Assembly (NCBI GenBank): GCA_030615605.1
Contig: JAUWYY010000003.1
Coordinates: forward strand, 162,519 to 226,518
Direction of reading: 5' to 3'
DNA from: a bacterium
Lineage (GTDB): Bacteria; Armatimonadota; Zipacnadia; Zipacnadales; Zipacnadaceae
DNA: 64,000 bases
In this document: positions 24,794 to 33,954 of the stretch, piece by piece
Layout of the letters: each line of letters starts with the position of its first letter
How positions within the stretch are numbered: position 1 is the stretch's first letter
Notes under the pieces: generated by a model
What the model was told of the DNA's origin: nothing
The model's input: the letters and a program-made list of their open reading frames with translations, nothing else
Databases searched by the model: none
Made by a program: the position numbers and the translations under genes

Positions 24794-26104
24794 ATGATTA
24801 TCACACTCTTTGGCCTGGCCATTTTGCTAATTGGACCGGCCCTGATCGTAGCGGCTGAGTTCTACCCGCCTCTGGGGGGACTGGGCTGGGCGTGGATTGG
24901 GGCTGTGCTGGTCATAGCGCTGGCCGATAACCTGCTGTCACGACGAACTGCGGTGATTGAGATCGAGCGCCAGGTGGACGAGAAAATGTCGCTGGGCACC
25001 GACAACCAGGTTGAGATCATCCTGTATAGCCGCACTGAGCGGATGCTGCACCTGCAGATCAAAGACGATCCTCCCATTGAATTCGAAACCACCCGGCGCC
25101 AGCGTAGCCTGCGGCTGGGGCCGTACCAGACGCAGCGGATTATCTATCGTACCGTGCCGCAGAGCCGGGGCGACTATCAGTTCGGAGACATCCACATCCG
25201 GGGCCGCTCACGGCTGGCATTGAGCTGGTGGCAACGGCGCGTGCCAGCCCGGCAACAGGTTCGGGTCTATCCGGATCTGCTGCAGGTCCATCGCTATGAG
25301 CTATTGGCTCGCAATATCCACCTGCAGCAGGCCGGCTTTCGCCGGATGCGCCGCCGCGGGGAGGGCACTGAGTTCGAGAGCCTACGCGACTATGTGCCCG
25401 ACGATGATTTCCGCGATATTGACTGGAAAGCCAGTGCCCGACGCAACAAGCCGATCACCCGCGAGTATGAGATCGAGCGCAGCCAGAATGTGATGCTGAT
25501 GATTGACGCTGGGCGGATGATGTGCGGCCAGCTTGATGGGATGTCCAAGCTCGATTACGCCATCAACGCGGCGCTGATGCTGGCTTACGTGGCCAGCCGC
25601 CAGGATGACGCGGTGGGGATGATGGTCTTTGCTGAGGCAGTCAATAGCTTCATCCCGCCCCGCAAGGGCAGCGTCCAGATCGGACGGCTCGTCGAGGAGC
25701 TGTACGCCGTTCAGCCTACCATGACCGAGCCTGACTACGGGGCAGCCCTGACAATGCTGCAGAGTCGCAGTCGCAAGCGGTCACTGGTGGTTATCTTTAC
25801 TGACATCATAGACAAGCAGGCCTCGCGGGCGCTGCTGGCTTACAGTGGAGCGCTGTATCCCCACCACTTGCCGCTGGTGGTAACCATCCGTGACCCCCGC
25901 CTGGAGCAGACCGCGGATCTGCCTCCTCAGCAGGTCTCGCAGGTCTACCAGCGGGCGGTGGCTGCGGGGCTGCTGCGCGACCGTAGCCAGGCGCTGGCCG
26001 CGTTGCGCCAGCAGGGCGCCCGGGTCGTGGATGCTACCCCCGATGAGCTGACGGTCAGCGCAGTGAACCGTTATCTGGATATCAAGGCTCGGCAATTGCT
26101 ATAA
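24794..26104 (+). CDS. DUF58 domain protein
   Basis: A 436-residue protein with two N-terminal membrane spans (about 2-22 and 28-46) and a beta-rich middle. The DUF58 core is EGTEFESLRDYVPDDDFRDIDW followed by KASARRNKPITREYE. A VWA-like segment comes next (VMLMIDAGRMM, MMVFAEAVNSF, VVIFTDI). DUF58 proteins are the standard partners of MoxR ATPases. It ends the DUF4129-DUF4350-MoxR-DUF58 operon. Confidence 0.9.
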   Translation: MIITLFGLAILLIGPALIVAAEFYPPLGGLGWAWIGAVLVIALADNLLSRRTAVIEIERQVDEKMSLGTDNQVEIILYSRTERMLHLQIKDDPPIEFETTRRQRSLRLGPYQTQRIIYRTVPQSRGDYQFGDIHIRGRSRLALSWWQRRVPARQQVRVYPDLLQVHRYELLARNIHLQQAGFRRMRRRGEGTEFESLRDYVPDDDFRDIDWKASARRNKPITREYEIERSQNVMLMIDAGRMMCGQLDGMSKLDYAINAALMLAYVASRQDDAVGMMVFAEAVNSFIPPRKGSVQIGRLVEELYAVQPTMTEPDYGAALTMLQSRSRKRSLVVIFTDIIDKQASRALLAYSGALYPHHLPLVVTIRDPRLEQTADLPPQQVSQVYQRAVAAGLLRDRSQALAALRQQGARVVDATPDELTVSAVNRYLDIKARQLL

Positions 26105-26213
26105 CAGACACCGCCTGGATCCACGCAGAGGTTAGTACCAGCCCCACAGCGAACTTCAATAGGATAGTTCAAAGTAGAAGCCGTCGGCAAAGATCAGCAC
26201 CTGGAGGACAATT

Positions 26214-27209
26214 ATGTCGCGTGAAGTCGTGATAAAGCTGGGCCTCGATGGCGCCTTCGCCACGCGGCGCTGGGAGCAGCCCGAGAATGTCATTCGCATT
26301 ACCAAAGAGCTGGGCTTCAACATCCACGAATACTGCTGCGACCAGATTGATCCCTTATTTATGGGGCCTGAGGATTTTGTCCTGCAACTGGCTGAGCGAA
26401 TTCGGAAGGCCGCCCAGCACTATGAGGTAGAGATCTTTGATACCTACACCGGAGTGTCCACACACCGTTACCACAGCTTCTCGCACAGCCAGCCTGAGCC
26501 GGGCCAGCGGATGAAGCAGTGGCTGGAGGCGGTGATGGATTTGACCGTTGCGTTGGGAGCCAGGCGCTGGGGCGGTCATGTGGATGCGCTTCCCGTCGAG
26601 GTGCTCGAAGACCCAGAGGAGACCAGAAGGAGAATCGCCCGACTTTACGCTACCTGGCGGGAGCTGGCCGTGATTGCCAAAGAGAAGGGGCTGACGGCGA
26701 TCTACGTCGAGCAGATGTATGTCCCCTCGGAAGTCCCCTGGACCCTGCAGCAGTCGGAGGAGTTCCTGCTGGCCTGCAATGCTGACAGCGACGGCGTGCC
26801 CATTTACTTGACAGTTGACGTCGGTCATCAGGCCGGACAGCAGTACGGGATGAGCGGGCCCGACCTGGACTATCTGGAGTGGATACGGCGCTTTGCGGCC
26901 TTCTCCGAGGTCATCCACCTCCAGCAGACTACCCCGGAGGCCAGCGCCCACTGGCCGTTCACCGCTGAGTACAACCAGAAGGGCAAGGTTGAGATGGCTG
27001 AGTTAATGGAAGCCGTCTCCTACGCGCATGCGCACTGCGAATCCAGCCCTGTCTCGCAGGTGCTGGAGCCGGTTAGCTGTAACATGCTTATGCTGGAAGT
27101 CATTCCCGCCTCTACCAAGAGCGAAGAAAATCTGCTTGAGGAGCTATCTGAATCCCACGACTATCTACGCCAGTTCGTGCCCAAAGGCGGCATAACGCTG
27201 ACGGTCTGA
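26214..27209 (+). CDS. Sugar phosphate isomerase/epimerase-like TIM barrel protein
   Basis: A 331-residue protein of the xylose-isomerase-like TIM barrel superfamily. Visible elements are KLGLDGAFATRRW at the start, IFDTYTGVSTHRYHSFSHSQ, GARRWGGHVDALP, IYVEQMYVPSE (a likely metal Glu) and LTVDVGHQAG (Asp and His of the metal site). Such enzymes interconvert keto and aldo sugars or their phosphates; the substrate is not evident. The start ATG follows GGAGGACAATT. It stands alone between the MoxR operon and a surface protein. Confidence 0.75.
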   Translation: MSREVVIKLGLDGAFATRRWEQPENVIRITKELGFNIHEYCCDQIDPLFMGPEDFVLQLAERIRKAAQHYEVEIFDTYTGVSTHRYHSFSHSQPEPGQRMKQWLEAVMDLTVALGARRWGGHVDALPVEVLEDPEETRRRIARLYATWRELAVIAKEKGLTAIYVEQMYVPSEVPWTLQQSEEFLLACNADSDGVPIYLTVDVGHQAGQQYGMSGPDLDYLEWIRRFAAFSEVIHLQQTTPEASAHWPFTAEYNQKGKVEMAELMEAVSYAHAHCESSPVSQVLEPVSCNMLMLEVIPASTKSEENLLEELSESHDYLRQFVPKGGITLTV

Positions 27210-27303
27210 CCACCAATTGTCCGGCAGGGAACCGTAACTGCTTCGCCAGGGTCTTAATATAGCGAGAGCAAATTGTGGCGTCCGTGACAGGAGGCGGATA
27301 ATT

Positions 27304-28434
27304 GTGTACCAGGTGTCAGTGCTTGCCGTGATACTCTTCGTCAATGGTGTGCAGATACCACTATCCAGCCCAGCTATCCTCGAGGGCCAAGTGACCTGGG
27401 TCCCCGTGCGGGCGGTGTTCCAAGAGTTGGGCTGGGAGGTGAAGTGGGAGGCCCGAGGCGAGGCTCCTTTCCTAGCTTGGAAGGCAGGCTGGGAATACAC
27501 AGCACCGACACTCACGCTCAGCGCTCCGGGTAGGCTCGACATTGTGCTGCGGGTAGGTGAGAGGCGGGCCCCGGGACTCGAGGGTGGTCGGCTGCCGGCG
27601 GCTCCTCGCCGTATCAACAACACTATCTACGTCCCCGCGCAACTGCTACGACTCGCAAGCGGAGCGCAACTTGAGTGGGACAACGAAGAAAAAGCTTTGT
27701 ACATAAACGCACCGCCAGTGAACGAACCAGTTCCAGTCAAGATTGAGCAGATCACCAACAACCCCCCTGACTGGGTGAACAATCTGGTGGTGGTAACCGG
27801 TGAGTACACCGGCTGGTCCCCCAGTCCACTCGACCCGGCTACCTCTCACGGCGTGCCGGTGACGCGCAGCGACTGGACAATCCACGATGATACCGGCTCG
27901 ATCTATTGCTCGGCCCGCCAGCCCCACGAAGGTAGCTTGCCCATCTCGCTGCGCCCCTATGAGGACCTGGGCCGCCGCATCCAGGTGACCGGCGTGGTGC
28001 GGCTGGCCCAGCGCGGTTTTCCTTACTTAGAGCCGGTGGAGATTACAGCGATAACCGGCCTGCCGGGGCTGACGTGCTACCTGAGCACCGACCGCGGCCG
28101 GTACCAGCCGGGCCAGACAGTGGTTATGAAGATGACCGTGGCTAACTCCTTCAATGAGCCGGTAACGCTCCAATTCACCTCGGGGCAGACCTACGATTTT
28201 ATCATCCGCGACGGCACTGGCCTGAAGGCATGGCAGTGGTCAGATGGCAAGGTCTTCACTATGGCTCTACAGCAGCGGGAGTTGGCCGCGGGCGAGAGCT
28301 ACGAGGTTTCCACGCGCTGGACGGTACCGGAGGGAGAAACCAAGCTCCCGCCCGGTCTGTACCGCATTCAGGGTATCATCAATCAGGATGTTTCGGCCTA
28401 TCGCAGAACAATCGCGATTACGGCCAGCGACTGA
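27304..28434 (+). CDS. Surface protein: copper-amine-oxidase-like, OB-like and BsuPI domains
   Basis: A 376-residue protein with a GTG start after GGAGG. The first 130 residues contain two copper-amine-oxidase N-terminal-like units (VFVNG-type strand, VTWVPVRAVFQELGW, then NTIYVPAQLLRLASG), a cell-surface domain rather than an oxidase. A middle segment (about 140-250) looks like an OB-fold. The last 120 residues resemble the BsuPI intracellular protease inhibitor family (MTVANSFNEPVTLQF, YDFIIRDGTG, LAAGESYEV). The N-terminus is weakly hydrophobic but not a textbook signal peptide. Function is unknown. Confidence 0.65.
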   Translation: MYQVSVLAVILFVNGVQIPLSSPAILEGQVTWVPVRAVFQELGWEVKWEARGEAPFLAWKAGWEYTAPTLTLSAPGRLDIVLRVGERRAPGLEGGRLPAAPRRINNTIYVPAQLLRLASGAQLEWDNEEKALYINAPPVNEPVPVKIEQITNNPPDWVNNLVVVTGEYTGWSPSPLDPATSHGVPVTRSDWTIHDDTGSIYCSARQPHEGSLPISLRPYEDLGRRIQVTGVVRLAQRGFPYLEPVEITAITGLPGLTCYLSTDRGRYQPGQTVVMKMTVANSFNEPVTLQFTSGQTYDFIIRDGTGLKAWQWSDGKVFTMALQQRELAAGESYEVSTRWTVPEGETKLPPGLYRIQGIINQDVSAYRRTIAITASD

Positions 28435-28469
28435 TATCAGACGCGCTGTCACAGGCTGAGGCAGTGTCA

Positions 28470-29381
28470 ATGGACAGAGGCAAATACAAACTGGTCGTGC
28501 TCGGCCTGAGTCTGGCGGCACTGACTGCCGGGTTTGTGGCTGGCTGGAGTGGGCGCAGCCGGGCGCACAGAGTCCTGGAAGATAAGCCAGCTCAGGCTCT
28601 GCTCCCCGCCACGAGGCCCAGCTCGCCCCGTGAACAGTTTAGGGTCTTCAGCGCCGAGAAGAGCCGCCCCCCGACCACTCCCGATCTGCTGCCCACTGCT
28701 AGCCAGATTTACTGCTTTTACAGTTTTCCCGAACTCGCTGTTGATGCCCGGATGACCGTTCATTGGTGGCATAATGGGAAGGATTTGGGATTGGTGACCG
28801 ACTTGCAACCGGTGGAGGCCCAGGTCAGCAAGCCCGGCATTGCGACAGACAAGCAGGAAGAAGCGGCAAGTGGCGGGCCCGGCCGATATATTATTCTAAG
28901 CCCGCCGGGCGGCGAGGACACCTTCGCCCCGGGTATCTATGAGGTGGAGCTAGCCAGCAGCGATCAACGCCTGGGCCGCCGCTCATTTGTGGTCGCCGCA
29001 GATGCCGAGCAAATTATGGCCTCTCAGCCTTCAAAAGTAGGCGAGGTCCGCGTGGTCTCCTGCGTCACTGCCCGGAGTATTACTCCGACAGGAGAGGCCC
29101 CGCAGCCGGTAAGCAAGTTCGCTCCGCAGGACCGAATCTATGTGGCCTTTACCTACATCAACGGTACCAAAGGTGAGAAATTGCGGGTGGAGTGGTATGG
29201 TGGTGACCAGCGCCTGGAGTCGGCTACCTACGAGCTGGCTATGAAGGGAGCTGCCGGGCGCGGATCTGCGTGGCTGCAGGCCGAAGATAGGGGCCTGCCT
29301 AAAGGTGAATATCGCGTAGCAGTGTTTGGCGCAGTGGCCGATGAGCCTCTGGCTGAGGCGCGATTTACAGTGCAGCCGTAG
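28470..29381 (+). CDS. Secreted or anchored protein of unknown function
   Basis: A 303-residue protein with an N-terminal hydrophobic segment (VVLGLSLAALTAGFVAGW, about 8-25), then a low-complexity linker and two beta-rich domains (about 70-165 and 185-300). The ATG at 28470 gives the signal-like start; a much longer frame opening inside the previous gene is not supported. No known domain is certain, though the strand pattern (LPKGEYRVAVFG) resembles Ig-like domains. It is probably co-transcribed with the preceding surface protein 35 bases away. Confidence 0.55.
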   Translation: MDRGKYKLVVLGLSLAALTAGFVAGWSGRSRAHRVLEDKPAQALLPATRPSSPREQFRVFSAEKSRPPTTPDLLPTASQIYCFYSFPELAVDARMTVHWWHNGKDLGLVTDLQPVEAQVSKPGIATDKQEEAASGGPGRYIILSPPGGEDTFAPGIYEVELASSDQRLGRRSFVVAADAEQIMASQPSKVGEVRVVSCVTARSITPTGEAPQPVSKFAPQDRIYVAFTYINGTKGEKLRVEWYGGDQRLESATYELAMKGAAGRGSAWLQAEDRGLPKGEYRVAVFGAVADEPLAEARFTVQP

Positions 29382-29412
29382 CGCTGCCAATGGGTAGTTG
29401 CCCGCCCCAAGT

Positions 29413-29441
29413 TTGCCGTGGCGGAAGCCAACGTGTATAAT
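29413..29441 (+). promoter_or_regulatory. Sigma70-type promoter of the small membrane protein gene
   Basis: TTGCCG, 17 bases, TATAAT, 54 bases before the chosen ATG at 29496. This excludes the in-frame opening at 29418. Confidence 0.75.
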
Positions 29442-29495
29442 ATCATTGTGGTCTGTATCCCAGCTATCTGCGGCAGCACGAGAAGGGAGACTACG

Positions 29496-29972
29496 ATGAG
29501 CGAGAACGATGAGAGTCAGCAGTTCGCACAGGGAGCCCAGCCGCCGTCCACCCCACCCGGCGGGCCGACACCACCACCCCCGTCCCCGCCCAGCAGTTTC
29601 ATGCCACTGACCAATACCTCGGGGACCGGCGGCCCGGTACCCGAAGAAATCAAGGGCTGGAACTGGGGCGCATTCTGGCTGAGCTGCATCTGGGGCATCG
29701 GCCACAATGTCTGGATTGCGCTGCTGGCCCTTGTCCCTTGTCTGAACATAATCTGGGTGATTGTCCTGGGCGTCAAGGGCAGTGAGTGGGCCTGGCAGCA
29801 TCGCCAGTTCGACAGCATCGAGCAGTTCAAGCAGACTCAGGCGGTCTGGTCGAAGTGGGGCTGGATAATAGGAATTCTGTCGGTGATAGTGATAGGTCCC
29901 CTCATTCTGTGGGTTGCTGTAATCGGTGCTGCAATAATGTGGCCGGTGCTTAGCGAGGGTGGTGGCTTCTAG
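29496..29972 (+). CDS. Small membrane protein with proline-rich N-terminus
   Basis: A 158-residue protein. Residues 1-45 are hydrophilic and proline-rich; then comes the motif KGWNWGAFWLSCIWGIGHNVWI leading into two or three membrane spans (about 52-90 and 118-150), the first pair separated by KGSEWAWQHRQF. Members of this type are widespread and unnamed. AAGGGAG precedes the ATG. A terminator follows at 30022. No function can be proposed. Confidence 0.7.
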   Translation: MSENDESQQFAQGAQPPSTPPGGPTPPPPSPPSSFMPLTNTSGTGGPVPEEIKGWNWGAFWLSCIWGIGHNVWIALLALVPCLNIIWVIVLGVKGSEWAWQHRQFDSIEQFKQTQAVWSKWGWIIGILSVIVIGPLILWVAVIGAAIMWPVLSEGGGF

Positions 29973-30021
29973 GAGCCTGTGGCAACCACGCGCGCTGTAA
30001 CTGGCCGATTGGCAATACTTG

Positions 30022-30060
30022 AGCCTTCACCACAGCTAACGGCTCGGTGAAGGCTTGTTT
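30022..30060 (+). terminator. Intrinsic terminator
   Basis: Ten-base-pair stem AGCCTTCACC / GGTGAAGGCT with a 14-base loop, followed by TGTTT. It lies between the small membrane protein gene and the next gene. Confidence 0.65.
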
Positions 30061-30086
30061 ACTTGCCTGACTCCGGAGAAGAACCA

Positions 30087-30590
30087 TTGGCCCAGCAGCT
30101 ATTCGAGGCAATTAAAGGTCTACCCCCTGAGTGGATAGTTGTCATCCTTTCCGCTGCGCCCTTCACTGAGGTGCGCGGGGGGATACCTGCCGGCATAATA
30201 ATGGGGCTGCCACTGGCCCGGATCCTTCCCCTGGCGATAGTCAGCAACGTGCTTTCGGTGCTGCCCATAGTTCTGGGTTTCAACTGGGTGGCCGAGCGCC
30301 TGGCGGATAAACCACTGGTGGGGCGACTTATCACGGGGCTGATTCGCCGGGCCCGCTCCAAGGAGGAGATGGTCAGTAAGCACGGCGTGTGGGCGGTTAC
30401 TCTATTTGTGGCTATACCGCTGCCGGTGACGGGGGCGTGGACGGGCAGTGTGGTGGCGGCTGTTTTCGGCATGCGCTTCGGGCGAGTGCTTTTCTGCCTG
30501 ACGGTGGGCGTGATGATTGCCTCCGCTATCGTTACCTCCCTGACGGTGGCCGGCGTTCATATCTTCAGCGCACTGGCCGCCGCGCCCTAG
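30087..30590 (+). CDS. Small multi-drug export family membrane protein
   Basis: About 167 residues with four or five membrane spans, matching the small multi-drug export protein family, whose transport role is only loosely supported. Family motifs are FTEVRGGIPAGIIMGLP and a later LPVTGAWTGSVVA. A TTG at 30087 has GGAG eight bases upstream; an in-frame TTG at 30063 without a good site is the alternative. It stands just before cdaA but has a separate promoter region between. Confidence 0.72.
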   Translation: MAQQLFEAIKGLPPEWIVVILSAAPFTEVRGGIPAGIIMGLPLARILPLAIVSNVLSVLPIVLGFNWVAERLADKPLVGRLITGLIRRARSKEEMVSKHGVWAVTLFVAIPLPVTGAWTGSVVAAVFGMRFGRVLFCLTVGVMIASAIVTSLTVAGVHIFSALAAAP

Positions 30591-30603
30591 AGCCGCTGTA
30601 TGA

Positions 30604-30633
30604 TTGACTGCACATACCATACTGTGATATATT
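30604..30633 (+). promoter_or_regulatory. Sigma70-type promoter of cdaA
   Basis: TTGACT, 18 bases, TATATT, about 55 bases upstream of the cdaA start codon. Confidence 0.7.
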
Positions 30634-30688
30634 CTGAGAGATAGCGACGACGAATCAGTCAGCGGCGCAGGGGAGTGTTAGCCCTTCG

Positions 30689-31501
30689 ATGTCTGTTTTA
30701 CAGGCGGCTTGGGAACTAATTGCTGACATAGGGCTGCGCGATATTATTGATATCATTCTGGTTGCGGCCCTGCTGTACTATCTGCTACGGCTGCTACGCC
30801 GTACCCGCGCGATGTCGCTGGTCAACGGACTGATAGTAGTCTTCCTGGTCTTCTTGCTTTCCAGTGCTCTGCCCACCCTCTACTGGCTGCTCAAGGGCCT
30901 AATGGTTGGTGGTGTCCTGGCGCTGGTGGTCATCTTTCAGCCGGAGCTGCGTATGGCACTGGCGCGATTAGGACGGGGTGGCATACTCGGCGGCACGCTG
31001 GGCCGAATCGGCGTGCAGCGTCGTCAATCGGTGCTAAGTGATGTTGTTGACACCGCATACCGGATATCCGAAGACGGCTACGGTGCGCTGATCGTCATAG
31101 AACGCGAATCGGGCTTGATGGATATCATACGAACCGGCAAGATCATCAATGCTCAGGTCTCGGTTGATCTGCTGCGGACGCTCTTCTATCCCAGCGCAGC
31201 TCTGCATGACGGAGCAGTGGTGATTCGCGAAGACCAGATAGTCGCCGCCGGCTGTGCCCTGCCTCATTCGGAGAGCCCCAGTCTGTCGGCCAGCACCGGC
31301 ATGCGTCACCGCGCGGCGCTAGGGCTGGCCGAGCGCACCGATGCGGTTTGTATCGTAACCTCAGAGGAGACAGGGGCAGTCTCGATAGCGGTAGACGGCG
31401 CCATTTCGCCGCGCATCGAGCGTCCCCAGCTCACCGAGCGGCTGATGGAGTTGCTGGAAGCCCAGGAACAGGAGCCAGGCTTCTTTTTCTGGCGTAAATA
31501 G
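30689..31501 (+). CDS. cdaA: Diadenylate cyclase CdaA
   Basis: Makes the second messenger c-di-AMP from two ATP. The 270-residue protein has three N-terminal membrane spans (about 20-85) and a cytoplasmic DAC domain with the catalytic motifs DGA (174-176, in ALHDGAVVI) and RHR (206-208, in GMRHRAALG). Order and length match CdaA rather than DisA. It is followed 30 bases later by its regulator cdaR. c-di-AMP usually controls potassium and osmolyte balance and the cell wall. Confidence 0.96.
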   Translation: MSVLQAAWELIADIGLRDIIDIILVAALLYYLLRLLRRTRAMSLVNGLIVVFLVFLLSSALPTLYWLLKGLMVGGVLALVVIFQPELRMALARLGRGGILGGTLGRIGVQRRQSVLSDVVDTAYRISEDGYGALIVIERESGLMDIIRTGKIINAQVSVDLLRTLFYPSAALHDGAVVIREDQIVAAGCALPHSESPSLSASTGMRHRAALGLAERTDAVCIVTSEETGAVSIAVDGAISPRIERPQLTERLMELLEAQEQEPGFFFWRK

Positions 31502-31531
31502 CGCCTGATTGTCTGGCAAAGCAGGGACGAG

Positions 31532-32617
31532 ATGAGCATCATTCGCCAAATCATCATCGCTGTCAAGAACGAGTGGCCGCTGAAGGTAATATCAATACTG
31601 CTGGCTATAGTTCTGTGGGGGTTTGTTGTCACGCAGGAGCTTGTACACACTGACGAGACCCTGCCGATCGAAGCCGTTAACGCTCCGCCGGGGCTGGTCG
31701 CCACTGTCATTCAGCCGCCCAAGATAAATGTGAAGTTCGAAGGACGCCAGCAGGCGATGGATAAGGCCAAGCTAACCCAGACCCGGGTGGTGGCCGACCT
31801 CAGTGGCCGGGTGCTTGGTGAGCACAGCGTGATCCTGGAGATACGCAATGTCCCACCTGGTATCCGGGCAAGTGTGGAGCGGCAGGTTGTCCGTGTGATG
31901 CTTGATGCCAGAGACTCGATACAGAGAAGCGTGACGGTCGAACCCATCGGTAAGCAGGCCCAGGGCTTCCGCCTCGAGGCCCTCGCTGTGGACCCCAAAA
32001 CCATTACTATCCAAGGAGCCAGCAGCGAGCTGCGCACCGTAGCGCGGGCGATAGCTGTGGTTGACATCTCGGGACTTACCAAGACCGTGCAAAAAGAGGT
32101 GGCTGTCGAGCTGCGCGACGAACGCAATATGCCAATAAGCGGCCTGCAGACCCAGCCGGACCAGGTGGAGGTTACAGTGGCGATTCGTAGCATGGCGACC
32201 AAGACCGTTCCGATAGCCCCGCAACTCAGCGATCCTCCCGCCGGCTACGAAGTCTCTTCGGTACAAACCAGCCCGAGCACCGTCACCATAACGGGCGAGG
32301 AATCTGCCGTCGAGGATGTCGAGTACATCCGCACAGTTGAGATTAGCATCGGTAACCTGCGGGGTCAGGGAGAATTTACCCTTACTTTGGTTTTCCCTGA
32401 GGGAATAGAAGATGTGGGTGTTGGGGCAGCCACTGTGACGGTCACTACTCAGCAAGCAGCTTTGCCGGAGGCTTCTGAAGAACCAGCCGCCGAACCTGGC
32501 GAGGGCCCTGCCGAACCCGAGCCAGGCCTCTCCCCGGACAGCGAAGAAACACCGGAACCTGCGGAAAGCGGTACAGGATCCGGTGGCAGTGGTGAAGACA
32601 ATACTGCCGGCGGCTAG
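31532..32617 (+). CDS. cdaR: CdaA regulatory protein CdaR (YbbR domains)
   Basis: A 361-residue protein with an N-terminal membrane anchor (about 16-35) and extracytoplasmic YbbR repeats, roughly at 40-125, 125-205 and 205-300, each with strands such as VKFEGRQQAMDKA and VTVEPIGKQAQGF. The last 50 residues are an acidic proline-rich tail. YbbR proteins bind and modulate CdaA. It ends the two-gene operon. The usual third gene, glmM, is absent here and sits at 18156-19559. Confidence 0.9.
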   Translation: MSIIRQIIIAVKNEWPLKVISILLAIVLWGFVVTQELVHTDETLPIEAVNAPPGLVATVIQPPKINVKFEGRQQAMDKAKLTQTRVVADLSGRVLGEHSVILEIRNVPPGIRASVERQVVRVMLDARDSIQRSVTVEPIGKQAQGFRLEALAVDPKTITIQGASSELRTVARAIAVVDISGLTKTVQKEVAVELRDERNMPISGLQTQPDQVEVTVAIRSMATKTVPIAPQLSDPPAGYEVSSVQTSPSTVTITGEESAVEDVEYIRTVEISIGNLRGQGEFTLTLVFPEGIEDVGVGAATVTVTTQQAALPEASEEPAAEPGEGPAEPEPGLSPDSEETPEPAESGTGSGGSGEDNTAGG

Positions 32618-32637
32618 GCCGGCCCTCGTAGAGTCCG

Positions 32638-32720
32638 TCAGCGCTCCTCGTAGAGCTTCTTGACCCGCTCGTAATTGCGCTTCACTGTCGGGTTGTCCGG
32701 GGATTGCTCGCACATCTCCC
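32638..32720 (-). pseudogene. Possible C-terminal tail remnant of a protein gene
   Basis: A minus-strand reading ends CEQSPDNPTVKRNYERVKKL then YEER and a stop, which looks like the charged helical tail of a TPR or similar protein. It has no start and no other part nearby. This is a weak call based on composition only. Confidence 0.25.
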
Positions 32721-32724
32721 GTTG

Positions 32725-33924
32725 TTACTCAATAGTCAGGGTGAAATTGATACCTTCGAGGACCCTTCCTCCACCTAGCAGTTCAACTTCTCGGCTGATG
32801 GCGTGGCTGCCGTAGGTGACTTCTATCCGGTAATATCCCGGGGGCACGAACAGGTAGTAGTACCCTTCAGCGTCAGTAACATCGTCGTCGCGCATCTGAC
32901 CGCTGTCGAGGTCGGTGGCAATCACGGTAGCTCCCGAATTGTCCGGCGCGCCCAGCAGCGTCACGCGTCCGGCGATTGTATACGGCGGGCCGGGCGGCTG
33001 GGGCGAGTATTCATTGAGCAGGATTACCAGATTGTCTGTGCCAGGCACCACATTGATTACGGTATAGTAATCATCATATCCCGCCGCACTGGCCTCTACG
33101 GGCTGCTCGCCGACGGAAACGTGAGGAATGGAGAAGGCTCCGCCAAAGCCAGCGATGACGGGGGGCTGGTCGCCGATCTGGACCGTGGCGCCAGATATGC
33201 CAGCTTCGGTACGGGTGTCCAAAACGTGCCCGCTGACGGTGACTGTTGATTCCCCGCCGACCAGTACGAAGTCCACAGGGTCGTTTGAACCGACCGCGTC
33301 GGCTGTGACCCAAACGTCGGTTGATGCCTCCAGATAGCCGACCGCCTGGCAGGTGCCGTGAACCTGCCCGGCGGGGATGCCGCCTATTACGTAAGAGCCT
33401 GCGGTGTCAGTTGAGCCCTTGGCAGCCTCGGAGGGCAAGCCCCCCGGAGCCAGGAAGCTAACCAGGGCATTAACAATTGGCTGGCCGGTATCGCCGTCGG
33501 CAACCATGCCCGATACTGTGCCCGTCGTCTCGGCAGCCACCGGTGTCATCGGTACACTAACCGCCGTGTAGCTGTACTCATTGAGCGTCAGCATTTGAGA
33601 GGCGGTGCGATATCCTGCAGCAGTCGCTGTAAGCGGCTGCTGGGGAGGGTTTTGTGAGCCGAGAGGGACATCTTCCAGTATCACCCAGTCATCTTCAATA
33701 TTGGTCTGGCCTCGAACCCCACCGGCGACCACGTCAGCGACCACCTCAATGAAATCGTCGGTCCCCTCAATAACGCACTCAACGATCACCGTCGTCGTGG
33801 TGGTCTCCTCTTGTTGTTGGGTGCTGATACCACCACATCCACCCAGAAAAGCAACAGTGCTTAGCGCTGCAATCACCGTGCCAGCAACAATCAGATTCCG
33901 TTTGTCCAACCATTTGCTCAGCAT
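32725..33924 (-). CDS. Lipoprotein with carboxypeptidase-regulatory-like repeats
   Basis: A 399-residue predicted lipoprotein with lipobox LGGC (Cys30). A threonine-rich linker is followed by several CarboxypepD_reg-like beta sandwiches; recurring signatures are GTVSGMVADGDTGQPIVNAL, VSGHVLDTRTEAGISGATV and IAGRVTLLGAPDNSGATV, each followed by AGSY-type or PPGYY-type strands. Such domains are usually structural and carbohydrate- or protein-binding. It is last in an envelope operon, starting 30 bases after the 738-residue surface protein. Confidence 0.8.
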   Translation of the reverse strand: MLSKWLDKRNLIVAGTVIAALSTVAFLGGCGGISTQQQEETTTTTVIVECVIEGTDDFIEVVADVVAGGVRGQTNIEDDWVILEDVPLGSQNPPQQPLTATAAGYRTASQMLTLNEYSYTAVSVPMTPVAAETTGTVSGMVADGDTGQPIVNALVSFLAPGGLPSEAAKGSTDTAGSYVIGGIPAGQVHGTCQAVGYLEASTDVWVTADAVGSNDPVDFVLVGGESTVTVSGHVLDTRTEAGISGATVQIGDQPPVIAGFGGAFSIPHVSVGEQPVEASAAGYDDYYTVINVVPGTDNLVILLNEYSPQPPGPPYTIAGRVTLLGAPDNSGATVIATDLDSGQMRDDDVTDAEGYYYLFVPPGYYRIEVTYGSHAISREVELLGGGRVLEGINFTLTIE

Positions 33925-33954
33925 AGCTTGGTCACGATTGGTGGCCAGGCGGCC

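Noticed and set aside
31772..32713. Minus-strand open frame of about 313 codons opposite cdaR
   Set aside because: Antisense to an intact YbbR gene and without family features.
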